A stretch of DNA of 32,472 bases from Candidatus Martarchaeota archaeon (GCA_023379055.1 JAMCSX010000014.1:1-32472), one strand, 5' to 3'; counted from the first letter of the stretch, positions 1 through 10,266 are shown. Made by a program: numbers and translations. The notes: generated by a model not told the origin, from the letters alone.

Positions 1-14
1 TTGGGCGGACGACA

Positions 15-914
15 ATGGAAATAATAGAAACGAAAAATAGAATAAGGAGACTGCTTCCGCGCATTTCCGCGATTGCAAGGAGGTATGGGCATTCATACCG
101 GAAGGGATTGATGGTAGCCAAGAATTGGGTAGTACTTTCAGTCAAACAACTCTTCGGTATAAAAAGCGATGAAAAGTTGTCGGATTTCGTCTGGGAAACC
201 GGAATTGCCCAGGAAAGTGGATACAGAAGGAAGCCGAATCCGTCTCTCTTTGCAAAGGCACGAAAGTATGCAAAAGATGGTGCATTGGTATTGATATACG
301 ACGAACTTGTGAGGGAATTTTACAGAGGGAGACAACTGCGCCTGATAGGCGAAGACAGTACAGATATGTCTGCCTTCTTCACAAAAAAGGACATGGAAGC
401 AAGACTTGGGCACAGGACACAGAAACGGCGTGAACAGCAACTGAACGAAATGACTGGGAAAGACAGGAAGGAAAAGGCGTTCGTTCTTGGATATAAACTT
501 CACCTAATAGAAGACTGCGAGATAGGGTTGCCACTGACGGGCGTTGTTAAGACTGCAGAAGTGCACGATTCCCGCCCGTTCTATGAGCTGTTTCCTTATG
601 TGGTGGACAACTTCAACGTGCAGTATGGCGCCAAGTTCCTGGGTGACAGTGCATATGACTCTGCGGACATACGCAAGAAAGTAAGGGAAGTAAACAGTAT
701 GACTGACGTGATAGCGGTCAATGGCAGGGGCCACTATCCTTCCGAAACGCCAAAAGACAATGAGTATGGGAAAAGATGGTTTCTGGAACAGACAAATTCT
801 GTGCTCGAAACGACCTACAACCTCGCATCAAACCGGATGAAAGGCATAAAGAAGATGACAGTGCATGCGTTTGCCTGCCTTATTGCAAACTTTATGGAGC
901 ACTTCATGGAGTGA
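15..914 (+). mobile_element. DDE transposase, IS4/IS5-like superfamily
   Basis: 299-aa ORF with DDE-type blocks (EDSTDMSAF, FLGDSAYDS, RWFLEQTNSVLETTYNLASNRMKG); element ends not resolved, the ORF starts 15 nt from the window edge. Confidence 0.8.
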
Positions 915-1079
915 CGACAAAACAGTATAATAAAATTCTGTTACGTATCTTCATTAGCGTGAGCGGGGTACAATAAAACCGGCCACATTTCATGACTTTG
1001 GAACACAAAAATCTATGCTGACGTCAACCACAAGATTTTCAGTGTCCTATGAACCGTATATAGCCAACCGCAAAAATAA

Positions 1080-2129
1080 TTAAACCTGAAAGCTTAACAA
1101 TGCTTCTATAGGAATCGATGACGCGACACTCTTCACCGTCTCAGGTTTCAGGCGTCTCACGAACCAACTCAGTCTCATTGCAAGTTGTCTTGCATCGGCA
1201 AATTCGTGGTTGTTCAGAAATTTCCGCAGGTCGTGACACCAAACCAGTTCCTGTGGATTCAGATCCGGGGAATAAGGCGGCATCCACCTGAGCTTCACTT
1301 TCGGGTGCAATGACAACCAAAGTTTGACAAGTTTCGACTTGTGGACCGGCCCGTTGTCGAGATAGATCCACATTTCCTTTTTATTTTGGTACGCCTTCAA
1401 CACCTTGTCAAGAAACTTTGTCATCGACGGCGCCTTTGCAACCTTTGTAGCCAACTGTATGCGCCTGCCGCTTAAAGGATCCGTCGCGCCGAAAACATTC
1501 GACCTCTCCTTGTGCGACTGCTTTGCCTTCACGATGAGTCTCTGGTTGAACGTCCACCCATAACCCTTGTGTGGCGACGTACCTGCTGACATCTCGCCTT
1601 GGAACAAGAGTGCAATATCGTCGGCAATCTTTTGGAAGTCCTTCAAAAATTGGAGTGCAAACTTCCTCTGTTTTTCTAGATCCGCCTCCCTGTATTCTAC
1701 CTGCGCCTTGACGTAATGTGCGCCCATCTCCAGAAGCGCATTCCTTATCGCGTCTTCCGATACGCGTTTCCCTTGCAGGAAGTAATACCTACAAAGTTCT
1801 TTGCAGTCCCAGAATGAGGCGTTTATTCCATGCGACTTAAGATCGATCTCGTCTATGAGTTTCTTCAATCCCATTTTTTCTTTATAGTCAAACGCAGGAG
1901 GTCTTCCACTTTTGGTTCTGTCTGTGAGATCCCTTTCTTCTTCCCATCGTTTTATCCAACTATAGATCGAGTTCTTGTCTACGCAGAGGATTTCTGCTAC
2001 CAAAGGAACCTCCTTCCCAAGACTTACTGCATGTAGTGCAAGGTACCTGTCATGTTCCTTTGCATCTTTGCACTCTTTTGCACGTTCGAGAAGAAGAGGT
2101 CCGTCTTCTTCCAACACAACTGTCGCCAC
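1080..2129 (-). mobile_element. IS630-family transposase, probably catalytically inactive
   Basis: N-terminal HTH region, then WIYLDNGPVHKSK and MPPYSPDLNPQELVW typical of IS630 DDE transposases; the first catalytic block reads LLFQGEMS instead of the usual DE. Confidence 0.88.
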
Positions 2130-2306
2130 TTCTTATTGGAAGGTAAAGGTCTATGATACTTTTGTCCGAAAACATTAGCAGAAGGCTATATGTCCCAATC
2201 CCTGAAATCGGGTTGGAGGGGTGCGTTTTTATAATGCCCGGATTTGTAGTTATGCGCGCTTTTTATGCGCATGTAAGTTCTGCATGTTGCACTTGGCAAA
2301 GGAGCC

Positions 2307-2474
2307 GTGGATAAATACCAGGCGCACATAGGCGCGATTATGGAAATCATGAACATTGCCTTGAGCGCGCGCAAAACATCAATCGACATCCTCAACGAGC
2401 CCGAGCGTGACGTCCACAACAACCAGCACCATACACCCTCTGCCAACATGGGCAATGCAGCTACCAGTCCTTAA
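2307..2474 (+). CDS. Small hypothetical ORF or gene remnant (55 aa, GTG start), VDKYQAHIGAIMEIMNIALSARKTSIDILNEPERDVHNNQHHTPSANMGNAATSP
   Basis: Open + strand frame absent from the ORF track; protein-like composition; convergent with the 2461-2739 gene; may be a fragment because the frame stays open upstream of the GTG without an ATG. Confidence 0.3.
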   Translation: MDKYQAHIGAIMEIMNIALSARKTSIDILNEPERDVHNNQHHTPSANMGNAATSP

Positions 2475-2739
2475 ACTCGGAGCTGTGGGCATGCATTATG
2501 CCCTTCACGATTGACTGCGTCTCGTAGATGTGGAGATGTATGTTCTTTGAGTTTATGTCTTCGTTGATCACTATGAGGAACCTTTTGCATACGGGGCATA
2601 TCACGTCTATGTTGTCTATCATCGTGTCCTTGTAGTAATACAGCCGGGTATTGTGGCATACGGGGCAGGAATTGATGATCCTGTAATAATTGCCTGGTGC
2701 TACCTGATTTGCCATGTGCATCGCGCACCATATTGTCAC
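2461..2739 (-). CDS. Small zinc-ribbon-like protein (two CPVC knuckles)
   Basis: SCPVCHNT...ICPVCKRF, ~33 residues between the Cys pairs; start uncertain (M at position 1 or MANQVAPGNYY). Confidence 0.5.
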   Translation of the reverse strand: MTIWCAMHMANQVAPGNYYRIINSCPVCHNTRLYYYKDTMIDNIDVICPVCKRFLIVINEDINSKNIHLHIYETQSIVKGIMHAHSSEFKDW

Positions 2740-2924
2740 AGTAAAGCATTATATTTGGTATTGCCTGCATATGAATTGTCGCACGCCTGCCGCCTGATTG
2801 CGCCCGGGGGTACTGTCTCCAACTATGCTTTTCAATAGTACATGTTCAGCAAATGGGAACGTTAGATTATCTCTATGCCCTCTTTCAGGGCCATACTGAC
2901 CAATGTAACGCCATTTTTTAGTCT

Positions 2925-3185
2925 TCAAAAATCTCTCTCAGTATAGCCTATGAAATCAACGGGATAATCAATTCCCTGAGAAATGTGCCATTCAAGCGAG
3001 AGGTTTCCAATCAGCCTTTTAACGGGTTTTTTAACAACCACCATAAGATCTATATCGCTGTCTTTTTTCATCTCGCCTCTAGCTGCAGATCCGAATAATA
3101 TTATGCGTTTGATTCCGTATCTATTTGCAACCTTCTCTTTGAATCTTTTCACTATGTTCATTATTTTAGGTTCGACTTTGCTCAT
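2925..3185 (-). CDS. MNT-type nucleotidyltransferase (minimal NTase, antitoxin-like partner of HEPN)
   Basis: IILFGSAARGEMKKDSDIDLMVVV matches the GSxxxG...DxD NTase motif; overlaps the HEPN ORF by 4 nt. Confidence 0.88.
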   Translation of the reverse strand: MSKVEPKIMNIVKRFKEKVANRYGIKRIILFGSAARGEMKKDSDIDLMVVVKKPVKRLIGNLSLEWHISQGIDYPVDFIGYTERDF

Positions 3186-3466
3186 TCTAATACACTTTCA
3201 CATTTTTCAAGAAGTTCACTCGCCTCTTCCTCACTGACGGTTTTAGTGACAGGATAGCGGGAGTCGACGTAGTATTCAATTAGGTAAGAGCAGTTCTCTA
3301 TTATTTCTTTATTTGCTTTTACTGTTTGCGCTAATTTTATCAGGTCATGAATCCTGTCAAAACGATTAAATTTGTATATTTGGAGTGCTTTAAGGGCTTT
3401 TTCTGCTATTTGCTGGCAGTAAAAGGCGACATCTTTGAACCGTTCGTTTTGGTGACATCCTCCCAC
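3182..3466 (-). CDS. HEPN-domain protein, apparently N-terminally truncated
   Basis: AFYCQQIAEKALKALQIYKFNRFDRIHDLIKLAQ is HEPN-like; the first helix expected before ERFKDVAF is missing; GTG start adjoins a hairpin. Confidence 0.75.
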   Translation of the reverse strand: MGGCHQNERFKDVAFYCQQIAEKALKALQIYKFNRFDRIHDLIKLAQTVKANKEIIENCSYLIEYYVDSRYPVTKTVSEEEASELLEKCESVLE

Positions 3467-3486
3467 CCGTAAACGGCGTGGGCTTC
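3465..3486 (-). repeat. IS200/IS605-like terminal hairpin (GAAGCCCACGCCGTTTACGGGTGGGAGGATGTCAC context)
   Basis: CCCAC-(G)-CCGT TT ACGG-GTGGG stem with one bulged G, followed by GAGGATGTCAC, resembling ends of IS200/IS605 or IS607 TnpB elements. Confidence 0.45.
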
Positions 3487-3619
3487 CTTGTCGAGATTAG
3501 GTGAGCCAGCCCATCAGTCCGCTTATTTCTTCATTTACCTGCCTTATTTCGTAGTCGCTTATCTTGCGGTTTTGCTCCTTAAAGCCCATGCCAAAGTGAT
3601 GCTGAAAACAGAATGATTA

Positions 3620-3692
3620 TAGCCCCAGCCAGATTCGAACTGGCGTCAACGGGTTCAGAGCCCGCTATCCTTGACCACTAGACTATGGGGCT
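3620..3692 (-). tRNA. tRNA-Gln (anticodon CTG)
   Basis: AGCCCCA/TGGGGCT acceptor stem, GGGCT-CTGAA-CCC anticodon region read as loop CTCTGAA, CCAGTTCGAATCTGG T-arm; no encoded CCA. Confidence 0.9.
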
Positions 3693-3728
3693 GTACTGAC
3701 AGCCTAATTTGCCAGTGCATTTTAATAA

Positions 3729-4487
3729 ATGTTGGTGAGATATACCTGCGGTTTGATGGCTAGTTATTTTCGCGAGCACATAAGCGTTTCGAATGAGATA
3801 CGCGACATCCTGATTGCCGACGCCGCGCTTACAATTGCATTTGCACTGATATTTGCAGGGGGCATAGGTGGCATAACGTCGGATCCAAGACGCTTCCTGT
3901 ATTTTATACCGATATCGCTTGTTGCAGTATCGCTTTCCTTCATACTCCACGAGTACATGCACAAGATAGTCGCGCAGAGATTCGGCGCCATAGCTGCATT
4001 TCAGAAGTGGAACAGCGGGATACTGATAACTCTCGCATCCTCGCTCTTCGGATTCCTTATAGGGCTTCCGGGAGCTACGATGATATACACCAACAGGTTC
4101 ACTGCGAAGGAGGAAGGATATGTGTCGCTTGCAGGTCCGCTAACAAACTTTGCAGTCTTCCTGGTGTTCCTTGGCATCGGATTGTTCGGGGGTGCATATG
4201 TATCAGGCACGTATGCAAAAGACATTATCTCTGTCACCATGTTCATAAGCGTGTGGCTTGCATTCTTCAACATGCTTCCCATATATCCGCTTGACGGAAG
4301 CAAGGTCCTCAGGTGGAACAAACCGGCATATCTTGCCACAATAATAGTGATATTTGCATTCCTGTACATGGTGGCAGGCACTTACATACTTGGATCTCTT
4401 GTATTTGCGCTTGTGATTGCCCTCATGTTTTCCTTCATGTTCAGAGCAGGAAGCTTATTTGGCAGCCAGCCACGGCAGCCGTATTGA
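3729..4487 (+). CDS. Site-2 protease-like membrane metalloprotease (peptidase M50)
   Basis: FILHEYMHKIVAQRFGA (HExxH) and NMLPIYPLDGSKVLRW (NxxPxxPLDG) within a multi-TM protein. Confidence 0.88.
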   Translation: MLVRYTCGLMASYFREHISVSNEIRDILIADAALTIAFALIFAGGIGGITSDPRRFLYFIPISLVAVSLSFILHEYMHKIVAQRFGAIAAFQKWNSGILITLASSLFGFLIGLPGATMIYTNRFTAKEEGYVSLAGPLTNFAVFLVFLGIGLFGGAYVSGTYAKDIISVTMFISVWLAFFNMLPIYPLDGSKVLRWNKPAYLATIIVIFAFLYMVAGTYILGSLVFALVIALMFSFMFRAGSLFGSQPRQPY

Positions 4488-7334
4488 TCAACTGGATATG
4501 TCTATGCTCGGCCTCTGCGGCGCGGCGTTGTGCGCCCTTTTGGAATCTGACTTGGACTCCGGCTCTACTGTTACCGGATAGCCAAGCGATTTCTTCAGGT
4601 AGTCCACCGAGCCTGCGAGAAGCCCATACTCATCATCCTGGCTTTGATCTAGCTGCCTTAGCTGATTCATCTTCTTTGCCATATTCTGAACGTACTTCAT
4701 TGACCTCTCCCTGTCTTCGGGCTTGAGGCCGAGCCCCTGCATTCCCTCGGCACTGTTCAGCCTCTCCATTATCTGTTTTATTGAATGATCCTTTGCGACT
4801 ATGTTGTTTGCAGACCTCTTCCACTCGTCTGCAACTATGATCCTTACGGATCTCGGCTCCTTGCCTGACTTCCTGATAAGCGCTGCAACCTGATTGGTAT
4901 CTGCTATTATGCTGTCCAGCATGTCCTCTTCGGCCTCCACCTTATCGCTTATCATTGACCCGTCTGCTTGCGGCCACTTCTCCAGGGATACAAACGATTC
5001 GTTGCCGAGTCCGTGCCATATCTCCTCCGCAACATGCGGCGCTATTGGTGCAAGCATAAGAATTATGCATGAAAGGTAGTCCTTAAGCACTATGCCGTTC
5101 GGAGATCCCCTTGCAAGGTATTTCCTGAGCTCGAGGATGGAGTCATAGAATACGCTTGTGCTGACACCCCTTAGCTCGAGCTTCTCTATCTGCTCTGTTG
5201 CGGATGCTACCTTTCTGTTTAGCTTCGAGTAAAGCCAGTAGTCTATGTGCCTTAGCTCTCCGCTGTCAAACTCGTCAATGCGCCCGACAAGATCAAACAG
5301 GTACCTGAAACGCTCGTCTATGCCCCTGACTGCGACCTCGCTGAAGTCCGAATCGCTGAAGAGGTCGGCGCTGGCTATCACCTGCATCCTTATTACGTCA
5401 GTCCCGTACTTCTCTATGCCGTCAACAAGAGGCACTATGTTACCCAGGGATTTTGACATCTTCTCGCCCTCGCTGAGGACCATGCCGTTTACTGCTATCT
5501 GCCTTGGCCAATACTCCTTTGCAAATATCGCCGCATGATTGAAGATGTACATTGTCAGATGGTTGAATATGAGTTCGCCTGCTGAATGCCGCGAGGTATT
5601 CCTGTACCAGTAGTCAAACGACTCCCTGCACCTCTTTATCAGCTGGAAGTCAATGCCTGTTGCTGATGACACTGACTGCGGGTCGCCTTTGTTTAGATAT
5701 ACATAATCAAACAATTCGGGGATGAGCTTTTCTGCAGGCAGGTCTCTTATCAGGTTGGAGATAGTGTAGAATGACATGTAGATTGTTGAGTCCGAAAGTG
5801 ACTCGATGATCTTGCCTTTGTCAAGGGGGAATCGGGTGCCAAGGCCCTGGGACCTTGCAACTGCCCTAAGTCCTATCCAATCAAGCGCGGCGTCGAATGC
5901 CCTTTTAGACTTCTCAGGCAGTATTGTTATGCCCTTAAGCGCAGCCGCGGCCAGGGACTTCCATTCCTTGTTACCGTAATTTATGAACCACTGGTCATCC
6001 ACAACCTTTACTGCGACAGGATATCCGCATCTGCAGTACACCGGGCTGTTTGCAAGAATGTATATCTCGAATGCGTTGCCAGCGCCCATGAGCTCGCCCT
6101 TTACCTTGTTTCCTGCCTCGTCCCCGCCCATGCCCTCGTATTCGTGTATGACCATCTTTCCCAGATGGGCCTCCTCCCTGTATTGCAGTTTTGTGGCTTT
6201 TTCAAGCAGATCGTCGCCTGCATCGCTTCCTTTTGCAAAGAGCCCTATGTATGCCATTGCAGGAAGGTCAACATATCCCTCCGGATTTATTGATCCGCCT
6301 GCCTTTATCTCCATCACCCTGCGGGGCTTTATATCAGGCATCGGATATCCGCTCTCCCTGAGTCTCTTCAGTGCCGCATAATCGAATGGGGCATGCGCCG
6401 GCACTGACATCACTACGCCAGTACCCACATCCCCCTTTACGAAAAAGCCGGGAAATACTGGCACCGATTCGCCGTTAATCGGATTTACCCCGCGCTTTGA
6501 CAGCAGCTCAGACCCCGGAATATCGCTTATTGGCTCTATCTTGAACTGAAATGCAAGCGATTTTGACGCTTCCTTTGACACGTAGTATGGTTCGTGGCCG
6601 CCGTTTATCCTGCATAGCGTGTATTTGATATCCTTGTTCACAAAGATGTTTGTAACCCCGAACAGTGTCTCGGGTCTGTATGTTGTGCACAGAAGGTATG
6701 CATCCTCGCCCTCGACCTTGAACCTTATAGAGAGCACACCTTCTATGTCAGGCTCCACGTCGTGCTTTGTGTCGTGCATGCCCACCGCATTGTTCTCGTT
6801 GGGGCACCAGCCCACGGGATGCCTTCCCTTCACCAGGTATTCCTTGCTGTTGAGTATGCCGAATTGCCACTCTATGAACTTGCTGAACTGCGGATCTGTT
6901 GAGACAAACTTCCTGCGCCAGTCTATGCTGAGGCCCGCCCTGTGCATCCCGTACTCTATATCCTTGACAAAGTAGTTCGCTATGAACAGCGGATCTGTCA
7001 TCTGGGCAATTGTCTGGTCGCTTATATGGAACAGCTTCAGCTCTGCGACAAGCTCCTTGTCGTTGTTCCTAAGCCTCTTGGCAAAGGCAAGTATTGGCGT
7101 GCCGGTTGCATGGAAACCCATTGGAAACAGCACATTGTAGCCCCGCATCCTCTTGTACCTGGCAAGCACGTCTGCAGTGCCATAAGTGCGTATGTGACCT
7201 ATATGGAGAGGGGCATTGACGTATGGAAACGCGACAGTTACAAGGTACGGGTCCTTGCTGCCCACGTCACTCTCGAATATTCTGGCGTCTGCCCACTTCT
7301 TCTGCCACCTGCTGTCAATCTCCTTGTAGTCCAT
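4488..7334 (-). CDS. leuS: Leucyl-tRNA synthetase (archaeal type)
   Basis: APLHIGHIRTYGTADVLARYKRMRGYNVLFPMGFHATGTPILAFAKRL, KMSKSLGN, 948 aa. Confidence 0.95.
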   Translation of the reverse strand: MDYKEIDSRWQKKWADARIFESDVGSKDPYLVTVAFPYVNAPLHIGHIRTYGTADVLARYKRMRGYNVLFPMGFHATGTPILAFAKRLRNNDKELVAELKLFHISDQTIAQMTDPLFIANYFVKDIEYGMHRAGLSIDWRRKFVSTDPQFSKFIEWQFGILNSKEYLVKGRHPVGWCPNENNAVGMHDTKHDVEPDIEGVLSIRFKVEGEDAYLLCTTYRPETLFGVTNIFVNKDIKYTLCRINGGHEPYYVSKEASKSLAFQFKIEPISDIPGSELLSKRGVNPINGESVPVFPGFFVKGDVGTGVVMSVPAHAPFDYAALKRLRESGYPMPDIKPRRVMEIKAGGSINPEGYVDLPAMAYIGLFAKGSDAGDDLLEKATKLQYREEAHLGKMVIHEYEGMGGDEAGNKVKGELMGAGNAFEIYILANSPVYCRCGYPVAVKVVDDQWFINYGNKEWKSLAAAALKGITILPEKSKRAFDAALDWIGLRAVARSQGLGTRFPLDKGKIIESLSDSTIYMSFYTISNLIRDLPAEKLIPELFDYVYLNKGDPQSVSSATGIDFQLIKRCRESFDYWYRNTSRHSAGELIFNHLTMYIFNHAAIFAKEYWPRQIAVNGMVLSEGEKMSKSLGNIVPLVDGIEKYGTDVIRMQVIASADLFSDSDFSEVAVRGIDERFRYLFDLVGRIDEFDSGELRHIDYWLYSKLNRKVASATEQIEKLELRGVSTSVFYDSILELRKYLARGSPNGIVLKDYLSCIILMLAPIAPHVAEEIWHGLGNESFVSLEKWPQADGSMISDKVEAEEDMLDSIIADTNQVAALIRKSGKEPRSVRIIVADEWKRSANNIVAKDHSIKQIMERLNSAEGMQGLGLKPEDRERSMKYVQNMAKKMNQLRQLDQSQDDEYGLLAGSVDYLKKSLGYPVTVEPESKSDSKRAHNAAPQRPSIDISS

Positions 7335-7409
7335 CTAACAACCACAGACTAGTAAAGATTAGCACTATACAATAAATAGATTGCGCTTAGATCAAATGAT
7401 ATATGGCTC

Positions 7410-8546
7410 TTAGCCGCGCAGACCGAGACTTGAGAACAGGGTCTTGTAAAATGTGCGCACCTCCGACTTTGAATAGATCGACAGATTCTTTTTGTTGAAT
7501 ACGTACTTTTGCGGATTTTTGCTGTTGGCAATCTCCACGATCTTTCTTGGTATTGATTTTTCATCGGCAACAACGCACATCTCGCGCACCTCCTTAGGTA
7601 TTGGTGTGTCCTTTGGAAGTATTACTGGAGTTCCGAGTGCAATGCTCTCTATGGCAATTATCCCAAGTCCCTCCCTTTCTGACATGTGAAGCACTGCGCT
7701 TGAACCCCGTATCTTCCTGTAAAGTTCGGAACTCGATGCATAGAAATCAGGCATGTCTATGCTGCCGCCAAGATCCAGGTCTTTTATCATTCCTTCAAGT
7801 TCGCTGCGCTCAGGCCCGTTCCCTATTATCAGGCCTTTCAGTGAACTGTCAATCCTATGCGCCTCGCTGAACAGGTGAAGCCATATATCAAGCCTTTTTT
7901 CCTTTATCATCCTTCCGGAAAAGATCACACGCTTTGATCGCGATATTCTCTCCCTGCATATTTTGTCTATCTTCCCGTTGTCCAGGCTTGGCGCAAATAC
8001 CAGCATACTGGATTTATCCACCCCGAACGCAGCAAGCCTTTTTGACGTGTCGCTCGATATGGTAATATAGAAATCTGCCCCGAGTATTGCGCCCCTGGAA
8101 TATGAATATGCAAGGTCACCGAGGATAGGGCCGAGATATTTTCTCCAGTATTTCCTGTCCCATACCTCGGCAACCTCCATTATGAGCTTGGCATGCTTTA
8201 GCCTGCAATAGCGCTTTACAAGAGGGAGATGGAGTATAGGGAACACGTTTGTAATCACGACGTCGAAGTCGTACTTGAATAATTGCTTGACGGATGATGA
8301 AAATGCCAGCGCCTCCCTTATTGATCTCCTGCCATGCCGGTATATCCTGCCCTGTCCTGTGGTATGAAATGCGTGGTAATGTATGCCATGGTAGGTAAAA
8401 TCATTGCTCTTCATTCCCCCCCACCTGGTTGTGAAAAAGTGGACCTCGTGCGCCTTTGCAAGCTCCACTGCCTCATTGAAATTCATTGACTCTATGCCGC
8501 CAACATGCCAGGGGTACGGAACATCATACACGAATGCTATTCTCAT
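7410..8546 (-). CDS. Glycosyltransferase, GT4/GT1-like
   Basis: MRIAFVYDVPYPWHVGGIESMNFNEAVELAKAHEVHFFTTRWGG N-terminus and SEREGLGIIAIESIALGTPVI; start placed at MRIAF (the ORF track extends to 8582). Confidence 0.85.
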   Translation of the reverse strand: MRIAFVYDVPYPWHVGGIESMNFNEAVELAKAHEVHFFTTRWGGMKSNDFTYHGIHYHAFHTTGQGRIYRHGRRSIREALAFSSSVKQLFKYDFDVVITNVFPILHLPLVKRYCRLKHAKLIMEVAEVWDRKYWRKYLGPILGDLAYSYSRGAILGADFYITISSDTSKRLAAFGVDKSSMLVFAPSLDNGKIDKICRERISRSKRVIFSGRMIKEKRLDIWLHLFSEAHRIDSSLKGLIIGNGPERSELEGMIKDLDLGGSIDMPDFYASSSELYRKIRGSSAVLHMSEREGLGIIAIESIALGTPVILPKDTPIPKEVREMCVVADEKSIPRKIVEIANSKNPQKYVFNKKNLSIYSKSEVRTFYKTLFSSLGLRG

Positions 8547-10257
8547 TCCTTGCACCCTTTGCGTAGTTCCTGTTCTCCACAAAATAGTTACCTATGAACA
8601 GATATCTTGACCCTGTCTTCTTCAGCGTGTCTATGGCATCTGAAGGCGATTCGACTATTGGGGTTCCGTGTATGTTGAAGCTTGTGTTTAATACCACGCC
8701 GTATCCTAGCCTCCTCTTTACTGCCTTAAGCAGATCCCCATATTCCGTATTCTCTTCGCCGACCATCTGAGGCCTTGCGGTCATGTCAACATGCACTACG
8801 GATCGCATGATCTCCTTTCTAGACGCATTTACATCGTAGCCCATCGTCATGAACCTGTCCATGCCCTTCACTCCCACAAGTAGCCGCTTTGCGTCTTCCT
8901 CAAGCATCGACGGGCAGAATGGCTGATACCATTCCCTCTGCTTTACATATGTGTTAAGCATGTCCTTTACCTTCTCTGAGCTTGCACTGCCTACTATGCT
9001 CCGGTTTCCCAGGGCGCGGGGCCCGTATTCCATTCTGCCGCCGAACCACATCACATAGTGGTCGGTGTCTATCAGTTCTGCAGCATGCCCTGCCTTGTTT
9101 CTCTCTTCGTGGAATTCAAGAGACTTCTCCTTTTTGAGCCGTCCCAGTATGTAATCATCAGAATAGCTTCCGCCAAGATATGCATCCTTGAATTCGCATG
9201 AGGTCTTTCCGGTTATGGAATAGTTAGCGTAGAGCGCTGCGCCCAGCGCTATGCCGCCGTCACCCATATGCGGAAACACATACCATCTCCTTATGTTGTC
9301 AAGCATGCGTATTCTCATGTTCGACTTTATGTTTGATGCCACGCCGCCTGCCAGCGCTATGTCGCACATACCGTATTCGTCTATTGCGTTGGAGACAAAA
9401 TTACTGACAACATTCTCAAGGAGCTGCTGCGCCATATACGCGAACTGCTCCCTTGGCATGCCCCATGCAATCCTGCCCAGCATATCGTACTGCCTTATAG
9501 GCCCGTATTTTGCCTTCATGCCTGCACCCTTTACGCTGAAAAAGTCCTTTAACTTATTCTTACTAAAGTCGAACGGGAAGGAGTAGTCCGCCATCGCCAT
9601 TATCTTTCCCTCGTCCTCCAGCTCCCTCATACCGAGTATGTTTGTGGCCTGTTCGAAGAATATACCTATGGAATCCCTTCCGGATACTGACTTCCTGCGC
9701 CTGAGCACACCGCCTTCAAGGGTGCTTACAGATCCGGACAGCCCGTCTCCTATCCCGTCAAGCGTTATAACCAGCGCATCCTTCATCCCGGAGGTGAATG
9801 CCGCAGTGGCTGCATGCGCAGCGTGGTGATCTATTGACTGCAGCTTGTATCCCTTGAACCCCATCCTCCTAAGTTCGTGCGATATGCTCCGCCTGCTCAG
9901 CGCATCGCAGAATGGAATGACCCCCATCCCAGTCATTGCGTACTTGGAGTAGTGCATAAGCGCCTCGGCCCGCGGCCTCAGCATCTTCCTCCTCCTGAAC
10001 CTGTAGTACGATTCCTTCTGCAGCGGGAATATCCTGGAAAGCGTCTTCGCAAACTCGGTTGTCGGGAATGCCACAACGTCCACGTCGGATGGTTTTATGC
10101 CCTCGAAGCGGAGTGCCGCGTTTATTGAACTGCATGGAAACCTTACCTCAAGCTTCCTCCTTGTGTACCTCTCCTCGTTTGCAGCGAATACGATCCTGCC
10201 ATCCTTTATGAGCGCTGCCCCGGAATCGTGCCCATCCCATAATCCTAGTATATACAT
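8524..10257 (-). CDS. Carbamoyltransferase, NodU/CmcH/TobZ-like
   Basis: MYILGLWDGHDSGAALIKDGRIVFAANEERYTRRK, DHHAAHAATAAFTSG, GGRMEYGPRALGNRSI, QREWYQPFCPSMLEED, VLNTSFNIHGTPIVESP. Confidence 0.92.
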   Translation of the reverse strand: MYILGLWDGHDSGAALIKDGRIVFAANEERYTRRKLEVRFPCSSINAALRFEGIKPSDVDVVAFPTTEFAKTLSRIFPLQKESYYRFRRRKMLRPRAEALMHYSKYAMTGMGVIPFCDALSRRSISHELRRMGFKGYKLQSIDHHAAHAATAAFTSGMKDALVITLDGIGDGLSGSVSTLEGGVLRRRKSVSGRDSIGIFFEQATNILGMRELEDEGKIMAMADYSFPFDFSKNKLKDFFSVKGAGMKAKYGPIRQYDMLGRIAWGMPREQFAYMAQQLLENVVSNFVSNAIDEYGMCDIALAGGVASNIKSNMRIRMLDNIRRWYVFPHMGDGGIALGAALYANYSITGKTSCEFKDAYLGGSYSDDYILGRLKKEKSLEFHEERNKAGHAAELIDTDHYVMWFGGRMEYGPRALGNRSIVGSASSEKVKDMLNTYVKQREWYQPFCPSMLEEDAKRLLVGVKGMDRFMTMGYDVNASRKEIMRSVVHVDMTARPQMVGEENTEYGDLLKAVKRRLGYGVVLNTSFNIHGTPIVESPSDAIDTLKKTGSRYLFIGNYFVENRNYAKGARNENSIRV

Positions 10258-10266
10258 TGTATTTAC

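Noticed and set aside
1000-2170. Terminal inverted repeats of the IS630 element (GGAACACAAAAATCTATGCTGAC versus reverse complement of GTCTATGATACTTTTGTCC)
   Set aside because: Only a gapped, imperfect resemblance; cannot be called without alignment or a second copy
2186-2455. 89-aa minus-strand ORF
   Set aside because: Opposite a more plausible + strand frame; composition looks like a shadow ORF
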